This document shows positions 1 to 7,049 of a DNA stretch of 64,000 nucleotides, piece by piece. Each line of letters starts with the position of its first letter. The first letter of the stretch is position 1. Source of the DNA: RGIG9608 sp045602425 (GTDB lineage: Bacteria > Bacteroidota > Bacteroidia > Bacteroidales > Paludibacteraceae); assembly GCA_045602425.1 (NCBI GenBank), contig JAZSBO010000026.1, positions 62,001 to 126,000 on the forward strand, given 5' to 3'. Position numbers and translations under genes: made by a program. The notes under the pieces were generated by a model, which saw only the letters and a program-made list of their open reading frames with translations, was not told where the DNA came from and did no database searches.

Positions 1-1
1 C

Positions 2-904
2 ATAGGAGTCCCCTTAACATTGCTTAAACTAACTAAAGATCACGAAATTGCTATTATAGAGATGGGTGCCAACCATTCCGGAGAAATCAAAGATTCTGTT
101 GATTTGGTATGCCCTACTCACGGAATAATAACAAACGTAGGGAAAGCACATATTGAAGGATTTGGTTCTTTTGAGAATATTGTCAAAACAAAAGCTGAAC
201 TCTACGATTTTTTACGAGAAAATCATGGCGAAATATTTATCAACAAAGACAATCCGCATCTAAACAACATTGCTTTAAAATTACCACAACAAACATACGC
301 TATAAACAATTCTTCAGCTAACATTACGGGAAAAATAATCGACTGCAATCCATTTGTTAGTGTAAAGTGGACGTTTGATAGTATTTCGTACGAAACAAAA
401 ACTCACTTGATAGGCAACTACAACCTCGAAAATATTTTAGCGGCGATTTGCATCGGCAACTACTTTGGAGTCTACCCTGAAAATATCAGTCAAGCAATAA
501 GTGAATACATCCCACAAAACAATCGATCGCAACTAACAAAAACAGAAAAGAACCAACTTATTGTTGACACCTACAATGCCAATCCGACAAGTATGGAGGC
601 TGCCTTGATAAATTTTAATGAGATAAAAAATGTTTCACAGAAAGCTGTCTTACTTGGTGATATGTTAGAGTTAGGATATGAAAGCAAACAAGAGCATTTA
701 CGAATAGTAGAACTTATAGATAAACTTCAACTCAAAGCCTTTTTAGTAGGAAAAGAATTTTCTGCAATTAATCAAAATCATCAGACATTCCTATCAGTTG
801 ATGATTTTATAACGTGGGTAAAAGAGAATAAACTAACAGATTATACCTTACTAATAAAAGGTTCACATGGTATTCATCTCGAAAAAGCAATTCAATATTT
901 ATAA
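2..904 (+). CDS. murF: UDP-N-acetylmuramoyl-tripeptide-D-alanyl-D-alanine ligase, C-terminal part
   Basis: MurF adds the D-Ala-D-Ala dipeptide to UDP-MurNAc-tripeptide in the cytoplasm, the last soluble step of peptidoglycan precursor synthesis. The open frame runs in from the window edge (IGVPLTLLKLT... is readable from base 2), so the first internal TTG at 20 is not the start. About 300 residues are present against roughly 430 in the family; the N-terminal domain with the P-loop is missing. Visible Mur ligase signatures are AIIEMGANHSGEI near the start of the visible part, the GNYNLENILAA segment of the central domain, and the C-terminal LIVDTYNANPTSMEAAL and LLGDMLELG segments. The stop overlaps the next start by one base (TAATG), suggesting cotranscription with the Rieske-like lipoprotein gene. 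Confidence 0.95.
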   Translation: MGVPLTLLKLTKDHEIAIIEMGANHSGEIKDSVDLVCPTHGIITNVGKAHIEGFGSFENIVKTKAELYDFLRENHGEIFINKDNPHLNNIALKLPQQTYAINNSSANITGKIIDCNPFVSVKWTFDSISYETKTHLIGNYNLENILAAICIGNYFGVYPENISQAISEYIPQNNRSQLTKTEKNQLIVDTYNANPTSMEAALINFNEIKNVSQKAVLLGDMLELGYESKQEHLRIVELIDKLQLKAFLVGKEFSAINQNHQTFLSVDDFITWVKENKLTDYTLLIKGSHGIHLEKAIQYL

Positions 905-1347
905 TGAAAAAGTTTATTTTCGTAATTTTAATATTTTTTGCTTGTTCGTGCGAGAATTTCAACCGAAAAACACCAATCCCAGATACTCCTGTATCAATGG
1001 AATTACATCTCTTACGCGATGCTCCTGAGTTGATCAGTATTGGCAATTATAAAATTTACACAAAACCTCCTTACATTTATCAATATATTGGGTTTGGGGG
1101 GATATTGCTTTTTCATGATTTTAACGACGAAATATCGGCATTTGACCTTGCCTGCCCCCATGAGGCTAACAATAACATTAGAGTTGACTCGCTTAACGCA
1201 GCAGGCATTGTTACTTGTCGCAAATGCTTCACTTCTTACGATGTAAGTTTTGGATTAGGACATCCAATTAACGGAGTCTCAATGTTTGGTTTAAGAAAAT
1301 ATAAAGTACGAGCCTCTGGCGATATTATTCGTATTACACGCAATTAA
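904..1347 (+). CDS. Rieske-like lipoprotein with an altered cluster-binding motif
   Basis: This 147-residue protein has an N-terminal hydrophobic segment ending in FFACSC, so it is probably lipidated on Cys14 or Cys16 and held on the envelope. Residues 84-108 resemble a Rieske 2Fe-2S site: C84-P-H86, then C105-x2-C108. Canonical Rieske proteins have CxH...CxxH, so the second histidine is replaced here by cysteine. What it binds (2Fe-2S with unusual ligands, or zinc) cannot be decided from sequence. The start overlaps the murF stop by one base and the next gene follows after 5 bases, so it lies in a run of cotranscribed genes. Role unknown; electron transfer at the envelope is only an inference. 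Confidence 0.8.
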   Translation: MKKFIFVILIFFACSCENFNRKTPIPDTPVSMELHLLRDAPELISIGNYKIYTKPPYIYQYIGFGGILLFHDFNDEISAFDLACPHEANNNIRVDSLNAAGIVTCRKCFTSYDVSFGLGHPINGVSMFGLRKYKVRASGDIIRITRN

Positions 1348-1352
1348 ATACT

Positions 1353-2244
1353 ATGCCAAAAAATTTCTTCTTTTTCTCAAAAGGACAACGTGTCGCAATC
1401 ATAACACTATTAATTTTAATAGTTGTTATAATTATTGCAGACTACACGCTCTCCCTCTGGGCTCCACAACCAAAATCATTCTATGATGAAACATTTGCCA
1501 AAGAAATCCGTGCTTTTGAAGAAGAAATAAATGCTGCAAAAAAGGCAATTGAAAATAACAAAAAAGCATTCCCCTCTGAAAAATTCCAAAAAGAAGAAAT
1601 GCAAAAAACTATAATCCTATTTGCATTTGATCCAAATACGCTCGATTCTACAGGATTCATTGCTTTAGGCTTAAAACCTTGGATTACATCAAATATATTA
1701 AAATACAGAGAGAAAGGAGGACGTTTTAAAACTTCCGAAGATTTTGGAAAAATTTATGGAATAGATACCAAAATGTTTTCTACACTACAGCCTTTTATTA
1801 CAATAGAAGAAACTCCTACAGAAGAAACAGAAATTGCAATTCCAGATATTATCATTGAACTAAACTCTGCCGACACAACACAACTTGCAACAATAATGAA
1901 AAAAGGACTTGCTAAACGTATTGTTGGATACAGGAAAACACTTGGAGGATATTATTCTTTAGAGCAACTAAAAGAAGTTTACAACATTACGGATGAAGAT
2001 ATTAGAAATATAATTCCTTATTTAAAAATTGACACAACAAACCTTCGAAAAATAGATGTCAACAAAGCATCTGTTGAGCAAACTCAAACGACATCCTTAC
2101 ATCAATTTCTATCAAGCTAAAGCTATTTACGAATTACGAAAAGCAAAGAAATATCTTTCATCTATAAATGATATTTTTCATTTAGAAGAATTTTCTGAGA
2201 ACGATATAAAAAAAATTACTCCTTATTTAAATTTTGAACAATAA
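1353..2244 (+). pseudogene. Helix-hairpin-helix protein interrupted by a single-base frameshift
   Basis: The frame from 1353 encodes an N-terminal membrane segment (about residues 10-34) followed by ComEA/UvrC-like helix-hairpin-helix repeats with the recurrent pattern of short helix, glycine turn and SLEQL-like helix. Two repeats are complete (about residues 88-150 and 166-226); a third starts IDVNKASVEQ and then runs into nonsense, stopping at 2120. The continuation LKRHPYINFYQAKAIYEL is found one frame over and ends at 2244. Deleting one A from the AAA at 2080-2082 restores one ORF of about 296 codons. The helicase start overlaps the restored stop (TAATG), as expected for an intact ancestral operon. 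It may be a true mutation or a sequencing error. HhH proteins usually bind DNA; here a membrane-anchored competence-like role is inference. Confidence 0.85.
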
Positions 2245-3509
2245 TGTTTTTTGATGAATTAGATTTAAACGACAATATTCTTGACGGGCTCGATGCCATG
2301 AATTTCGAGCGATGTACGCCTATTCAAGAGAAAGCTATTCCTATCATTCTCGAAGGGAACGATATTTTGGCATCAGCTCAAACTGGAACGGGAAAAACTG
2401 CGGCTTACATTTTGCCTTTATTAGAACTTCTTTCGCGAGGTAAAAAAGACAATTCAAAAGTAAATGCTCTTATTTTAATGCCAACACGAGAATTAGCACA
2501 ACAAGTTGACCAACTTTTAGAAGGATTCGCTTATTACGAAAGCACTTCTTGGATTGCAGTTTATGGAGGAAATGATGGCATTGCTTTTACCCAACAGCAA
2601 AAAGCTCTGAACTCTGGTGGTGATATTGCTATTGCAACACCCGGACGCTTGTTATCACACATTCGTATTGGTGGTGTTGACCTCTCTGGAGTCGAGTACC
2701 TAATATTAGACGAAGCCGACCGTATGCTTGATATTGGTTTTTATGATGACATTATCGAAATAATAAAACATCTACCAAAAAAACATCAAACTTTGATGTT
2801 TTCAGCAACTTTTCCAAAAGAGGTTGAGCGTTTAGCAAAACAAATTTTAGTTAATCCTGTAGAAATAAAACTTGCTGTATCAAAACCTGCCGATGGCATA
2901 CATCAAGGGGTTTATCTACTACACGAACTACAAAAAAAGGAACTTGTAAAAGAACTTTTCAAAACCCAAACACGCAAAAGCATCATCTTTTCTTCATCAA
3001 AAGAGAAAGTGTTTAACATCTATTGTGCTTTGAGAAATATGGGGTTGAAAGTAGCACAAATGCATTCTGGTTTAGAGCAAAAAGAGCGAACACAAGTAAT
3101 GCTCGATTTTAAAAACAATAAACTTCAAGCCTTGGTAGCAACCAATATTGTTTCACGAGGAATTGATATCGACGATGTTGCAATGGTTATCAACTACGAC
3201 GTACCAAAGCAATGCGAAGATTATGTTCATCGCATCGGACGTACGGCAAGAGCAGGAGCCGAAGGTTTAGGAATCACATTTGTTACACTCAAAGACCGCC
3301 ATATGTTTGATCGTATAGAAAGTTTTTTAGGGAAACCTATTGAACGTCTTACATTACCCGAAAATATTGCACAATTAGCTTCGCCAATACCAGACGAAAA
3401 AGCAAAACCTAAACCTAAAAAGAAATTTTATGATAAGAAAAAATCGAATCATAAAAACAATCGAAGAACAAAGAATAATAAACAAAATCCAAAGCAACAA
3501 AAGAGTTAA
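2244..3509 (+). CDS. DEAD-box ATP-dependent RNA helicase, RhlE-like
   Basis: A 421-residue superfamily 2 RNA helicase. The Q-motif region (ERCTPIQEKAIP) is followed by motif I AQTGTGKT, motif Ia PTRELA, motif II DEAD, motif III SAT, and in the second RecA-like domain the ARG-type ATNIVSRGIDI and motif VI HRIGRTAR. The last 45 residues are a Lys/Asn-rich basic tail, typical of RhlE-type helicases and probably RNA-binding. Likely role is RNA duplex remodelling in ribosome assembly or RNA decay. The ATG overlaps the stop of the restored HhH reading frame. Confidence 0.93.
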   Translation: MFFDELDLNDNILDGLDAMNFERCTPIQEKAIPIILEGNDILASAQTGTGKTAAYILPLLELLSRGKKDNSKVNALILMPTRELAQQVDQLLEGFAYYESTSWIAVYGGNDGIAFTQQQKALNSGGDIAIATPGRLLSHIRIGGVDLSGVEYLILDEADRMLDIGFYDDIIEIIKHLPKKHQTLMFSATFPKEVERLAKQILVNPVEIKLAVSKPADGIHQGVYLLHELQKKELVKELFKTQTRKSIIFSSSKEKVFNIYCALRNMGLKVAQMHSGLEQKERTQVMLDFKNNKLQALVATNIVSRGIDIDDVAMVINYDVPKQCEDYVHRIGRTARAGAEGLGITFVTLKDRHMFDRIESFLGKPIERLTLPENIAQLASPIPDEKAKPKPKKKFYDKKKSNHKNNRRTKNNKQNPKQQKS

Positions 3510-3521
3510 ACAACAAATTTG

Positions 3522-3529
3522 TACCTTTG
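3522..3529 (+). promoter_or_regulatory. Bacteroidota -7 box upstream of the SDR fusion gene
   Basis: TACCTTTG fits the Bacteroidota -7 consensus TAnnTTTG and lies 22 bases before the ATG at 3552. No good TTTG -33 element is seen at the right distance, so only the -7 half is supported. Confidence 0.5.
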
Positions 3530-3551
3530 TTTGCGTGAATAATATTTTCTT

Positions 3552-5075
3552 ATGAAAAAGACAATTTTCTTAACAGGTGCAACAGGCACTATGGGTTGGG
3601 CTGGATTGCAAGAACTAATTAAATATCCAGAAAATTATTCGGTGAGAATTCTTGCTCGCCCAAGTAAAAAAAACAAAAATAAATTAGCTCCATTACAAGA
3701 CAAAATAGAAATTATTTGGGGCGATTTAAGCCGTTATGAAGATGTGCTTAAAGGTGTTGAAGGAAGCGACATTGTGCTTCACGTTGGAGGAATGGTTTCA
3801 CCTTCTGCTGACTATCAACCCACTTTGACAAGAAAAACCAACCTTGGAGCTGCCGAAAACATTAAAAATGCAGTTTTAGCACAAGGAGAAAAACAACCCA
3901 AAGTTGTTTATATTGGTTCGGTGGCTCAAATGGGCGATCGTCGTGAACCACTCCATTGGGGAAGAACTGGCGACCCTATTTGCGTGTCAGCTTACGATCA
4001 TTATGGAATTACAAAAGCCATAGCGGAACGCATTATCACTGATTCGGGCATTAAAACGTGGGTTTCACTACGTCAATCGGGCATACTCTACCCTGCTATT
4101 TTGAAAAATTATGACCCTATTATGTTCCACGTTCCAATTCGTGGCGTACTCGAATGGGCAACGGTTGAAGATAGTGGACGTCTACTCGAACGTGTTTGTC
4201 GCGATGAAGTACCTGAAGAGTTTTGGAATCGCTACTACAACATTGGCAGTGGCGCCGAATACCGCATTTCTAATTATGAATTTGAAGTGCTTTTGCTCAA
4301 TGCTATTGGTTGCCCACGTCCTGAAAAAATCTTTAATGCAAAATGGTTCACTACACGCAATTTTCATGGAATGTGGTATGCTGATAGTGACGTATTGGAA
4401 GACTATTTGCACTTTCGCTCCAACATTCCTATCAAAACGTATTTCAACCAAATGAGCAAAAGTTCCGAAATTCCTTTTGGGATGAAAATAGCCCGCATAA
4501 CAAAAGCAGCCAAACTAGTTCCACACATTGTGAAATTGGCAATGCGAGCAATGGCTTATAGCAAGGAACATGGTACTCAATGGTGGATAAAAAACAATAA
4601 AACTCAACGCATAAACGCTTATTACGGAAGTTTAGAAAAATACAATGCTATTCCCAACTGGAAACATATAGATTTAAGTCATAATTCAGAAGAAATTGTT
4701 TTATTAAATCATGGTTATGACGAACAAAAACCACTAGAAGAATTCACTATTGAAGATATGCAACGTGTGGCTGAATTTCGTGGAGGAAAATGCTTAAGCC
4801 AAACTATGACAAAAGGAGACTGGGACACTCAACTCGAATGGCAATGTGCTGAAGGACATACGTTCAAAGCAAGTCCACGACTGATTCTACTTGGCGGACA
4901 TTGGTGTCCCGATTGTTTTCCTTATCCATACAAGGGCAAAATGCAACGCCCTTGGCATTGGGATGCAGAAGCAAAACGTAATCCATTCTTTGCACAACTA
5001 TGGACACCACTTCACGATGAAGAAGAAAACAACATCTATGGAGCAGACATTTTTAACGGCTGGGAGAAAAATTAA
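3552..5075 (+). CDS. NAD-dependent epimerase/dehydratase (extended SDR) fused to a C-terminal zinc-finger domain
   Basis: The N-terminal ~290 residues are an extended short-chain dehydrogenase/reductase: nucleotide-binding GATGTMG at residues 9-15, a serine at 123 (IGSVAQMG) and the catalytic pair Y151-xxx-K155. Residues about 290-400 are a linker of unclear fold. The last ~100 residues hold Cys414, Cys432, His436, Cys452 and Cys455 in the arrangement WQCxxGH...GxxWCPDC, which resembles treble-clef zinc domains. At 507 residues it is much longer than ordinary SDR proteins (about 300-350). Substrate is not predictable; nucleotide-sugar or sterol/flavonoid-type reductases are possible. It lies 7 bases before a PCMD gene. 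Confidence 0.85.
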   Translation: MKKTIFLTGATGTMGWAGLQELIKYPENYSVRILARPSKKNKNKLAPLQDKIEIIWGDLSRYEDVLKGVEGSDIVLHVGGMVSPSADYQPTLTRKTNLGAAENIKNAVLAQGEKQPKVVYIGSVAQMGDRREPLHWGRTGDPICVSAYDHYGITKAIAERIITDSGIKTWVSLRQSGILYPAILKNYDPIMFHVPIRGVLEWATVEDSGRLLERVCRDEVPEEFWNRYYNIGSGAEYRISNYEFEVLLLNAIGCPRPEKIFNAKWFTTRNFHGMWYADSDVLEDYLHFRSNIPIKTYFNQMSKSSEIPFGMKIARITKAAKLVPHIVKLAMRAMAYSKEHGTQWWIKNNKTQRINAYYGSLEKYNAIPNWKHIDLSHNSEEIVLLNHGYDEQKPLEEFTIEDMQRVAEFRGGKCLSQTMTKGDWDTQLEWQCAEGHTFKASPRLILLGGHWCPDCFPYPYKGKMQRPWHWDAEAKRNPFFAQLWTPLHDEEENNIYGADIFNGWEKN

Positions 5076-5082
5076 TTTTACG

Positions 5083-6033
5083 ATGAAAAAATTACAATTT
5101 TTATTACTCTTATTTTTACCAACACTTGTTGTTGCACAAGAAAGAATTGAACCTATAAAATTTGGTGACATGGAACAATGGTTGGTTCGTTATATCAAAG
5201 AATCGAGATTGTTAGGAGGAAAAACAAAAACTCTCTATGCACTTGCACCTACTGACACTATAAAAAAAACTGCCGTTTACGATTTCAGTAACACTTGTTG
5301 GGGAATATCTAACGCCTATGCTTCGCCTGCTGGTATCGACAAAGCAGCTAATACTACACAACCAGAAAAAAGAGGTAACGGAACTTGTGCTCGCCTTGAC
5401 ACAAGAATTGAAACTGTACAAGTTTTGGGTTGTATTGATATAGAAGTTTGTATTGCTGGAACATTATTTTTAGGTAAAGTGATAGAGCCTGCAAAAAATG
5501 TAAACGACCCTTATAGTATAATAAGTATGGGTATCCCATTTTCGCAAAAGCCAAAAGCCATAATGCTAGACTTAAAAGCAAAAGTAAATCCTGAAAGAAA
5601 GGTATTGCGTGCGACTGGTTTTTCAAAGAAAAAATGGTTTGAAGGGCACGACGAGCCCGAAGTTTATGTTTATTTACAAAAACGTTGGGAAGACGAAAAA
5701 GGAAATATTTTTGCTAAACGTATTGGTACTGTTCGCCAACGTTTTGAAAAGTCTATTCTAGAATGGGAAAATAATTACCGCATCGACATTCATTATGGAG
5801 ATATCACAAACGAACCTTTTTTCAAATCATATATGGGACTATTTCCCGATGGAGGTCAATTCCGTGCCTTAAACAAAAAAGGGAAAATGGTAGAAATTCA
5901 AGAAATAGGTTGGGGAAACGAAAGCGATACTCCTACACACGTTATCCTAATGATTACAGCAGGATGCTATCCTGCATTTTATGGAATGCCCGGCAATGCT
6001 CTTTGGGTTGATAATGTAAAATGGATATACTGA
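5083..6033 (+). CDS. Exported PCMD-domain protein (putative carbohydrate metabolism domain)
   Basis: A 316-residue protein starting MKKLQFLLLLFLPTLVVAQ, a clear signal peptide with cleavage after the Ala/Gln boundary. The rest resembles the PCMD fold (beta-sandwich family of Bacteroidota outer-surface proteins): it has the WGISNAYASP and CARLDTRIE segments, a central strand-rich part, and the C-terminal GNALWVDNVKWIY ending. The open frame extends upstream to 4891 but that part overlaps the SDR gene; the ATG at 5083, 8 bases after the SDR stop, followed by a signal peptide, is the convincing start. Ligand unknown; carbohydrate binding is inferred from family membership only. Confidence 0.8.
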   Translation: MKKLQFLLLLFLPTLVVAQERIEPIKFGDMEQWLVRYIKESRLLGGKTKTLYALAPTDTIKKTAVYDFSNTCWGISNAYASPAGIDKAANTTQPEKRGNGTCARLDTRIETVQVLGCIDIEVCIAGTLFLGKVIEPAKNVNDPYSIISMGIPFSQKPKAIMLDLKAKVNPERKVLRATGFSKKKWFEGHDEPEVYVYLQKRWEDEKGNIFAKRIGTVRQRFEKSILEWENNYRIDIHYGDITNEPFFKSYMGLFPDGGQFRALNKKGKMVEIQEIGWGNESDTPTHVILMITAGCYPAFYGMPGNALWVDNVKWIY

Positions 6034-6084
6034 CCATCTTAAACTATTCCCAAATAACATACACAGAAACTAAAACAATAAAAT

Positions 6085-6414
6085 ATGAAACGCTATTGTC
6101 AGACGCTAAAATTAAAAAATGATAAGCAACTAATTGCCCAATACATAGAAGCACATCAAAATGTATGGAGCGAAATAAAAGAAGGCATAAAAGCTGTTGG
6201 AATACTTGATATGCAGATATTTATTCACGAAAACACACTCTTTATGATTGTAGAAACTGTTGATGACTTCGATTGGGAGAAAGACAACGCACGCCTTGCT
6301 ACACTACCCCGACAAGCCGAATGGGAAGCCTACGTAAGTCAGTTTCAACAAGCCGATGCATCAGCAACATCTGCTGAGAAATGGCAACTCATGAAACAAA
6401 TTTTCAAACTCTAA
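6085..6414 (+). CDS. L-rhamnose mutarotase family protein
   Basis: A 109-residue ferredoxin-like alpha/beta protein of the RhaM (DUF718) family: MKRYCQTLKLKNDKQLIAQY, the conserved YxxxHxxVWSEI helix, GILDMQIFIHENTLFMIVE strands and the C-terminal W-x-x-MKQIFKL. Family members interconvert alpha and beta L-rhamnose, and some act on L-fucose. No rhamnose isomerase, kinase or aldolase is visible nearby, so the substrate here is open; a GH29 fucosidase is present elsewhere in the window. It is the last gene before a strong bidirectional terminator. Confidence 0.88.
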   Translation: MKRYCQTLKLKNDKQLIAQYIEAHQNVWSEIKEGIKAVGILDMQIFIHENTLFMIVETVDDFDWEKDNARLATLPRQAEWEAYVSQFQQADASATSAEKWQLMKQIFKL

Positions 6415-6430
6415 TTGTAGAACAACGAGC

Positions 6431-6480
6431 ACTAAAATAAAAAAGAGAAAAACTTAGGTTTTTCTCTTTTTTATTTTAGT
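6431..6480. terminator. Bidirectional terminator, 23-bp perfect stem
   Basis: A perfect 23-bp inverted repeat (6431-6453 with 6458-6480) around a TTAG loop, A-rich on one side and T-rich on the other, between the convergent rhamnose mutarotase gene and the 184-residue protein gene. Its right arm includes the stop codon of the latter. Confidence 0.9.
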
Positions 6481-7030
6481 TTTTGATCCGTCTAAATCGA
6501 GCAAAAGCATAAATGCCTGCAAAAAACAAGAGCGAGAGAAGCCCATCGCCTACTGGCGGCCAAGGCTCATGTCCTCCATCACCAGGTAACTTTGCTGCTC
6601 CGCTTAGATCGACACCTTTCACTGAAATAGGAGAAATATTAACAACTTCAACACCCGAGTCAAAACCATCATACAAGCGTTCTGCATTGTCTCGCGAGAA
6701 AGTAACGTTAGCAGCAACATGCCCTACGCCACCACTCTGAGCTGTAGCTTGCGATGATGATTTCTGAACAGAAATTAAAGAACCCTTACCACTCGTTGGT
6801 GTTTGCGATGAGATCATATTAAAACCAGACACTACGTTCTGCTGATAATTTACCTCACCAAACGAGTTTTGCTCAACATTATTAAAATCGCTTACCGAGG
6901 TCGCCGATGACACACGAGCCGATTTATCGAAATTATAATTAACAGCCGTTGCTCCCGAGAAAAACGAAAGCACACACGCCGCAATCAACATTTTCAATTT
7001 CATGTTTTTCATATTCACTTTATTTCTCAT
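6476..7030 (-). CDS. Exported protein with C-terminal membrane tail, unknown function
   Basis: Not a recognised family. A signal peptide (MLIAACVLSFFSGATA) precedes a Ser/Gln/Asn/Val-rich middle part without obvious domain. The C terminus has a Gly/Pro-rich stretch (GDGGHEPWPPVGDGL), a hydrophobic helix (LLSLLFFAGIYAFA) and a basic end (RFRRIKN). That three-part tail resembles C-terminal sorting or anchoring signals and recurs in Bacteroidales exported proteins. Several in-frame ATGs (7030, 7012, 7003, 6991) could start it; the signal peptide is kept in all. It begins 19 bases after the stop of the 2103-residue surface protein and is probably cotranscribed, so it may be a partner of it. Confidence 0.7.
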   Translation of the reverse strand: MRNKVNMKNMKLKMLIAACVLSFFSGATAVNYNFDKSARVSSATSVSDFNNVEQNSFGEVNYQQNVVSGFNMISSQTPTSGKGSLISVQKSSSQATAQSGGVGHVAANVTFSRDNAERLYDGFDSGVEVVNISPISVKGVDLSGAAKLPGDGGHEPWPPVGDGLLSLLFFAGIYAFARFRRIKN

Positions 7031-7049
7031 ATAACAAATTCTTCTTTAA

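Noticed and set aside
4891..5082. Upstream extension of the PCMD gene
   Set aside because: Overlaps the SDR zinc tail; the ATG at 5083 gives a proper signal peptide.
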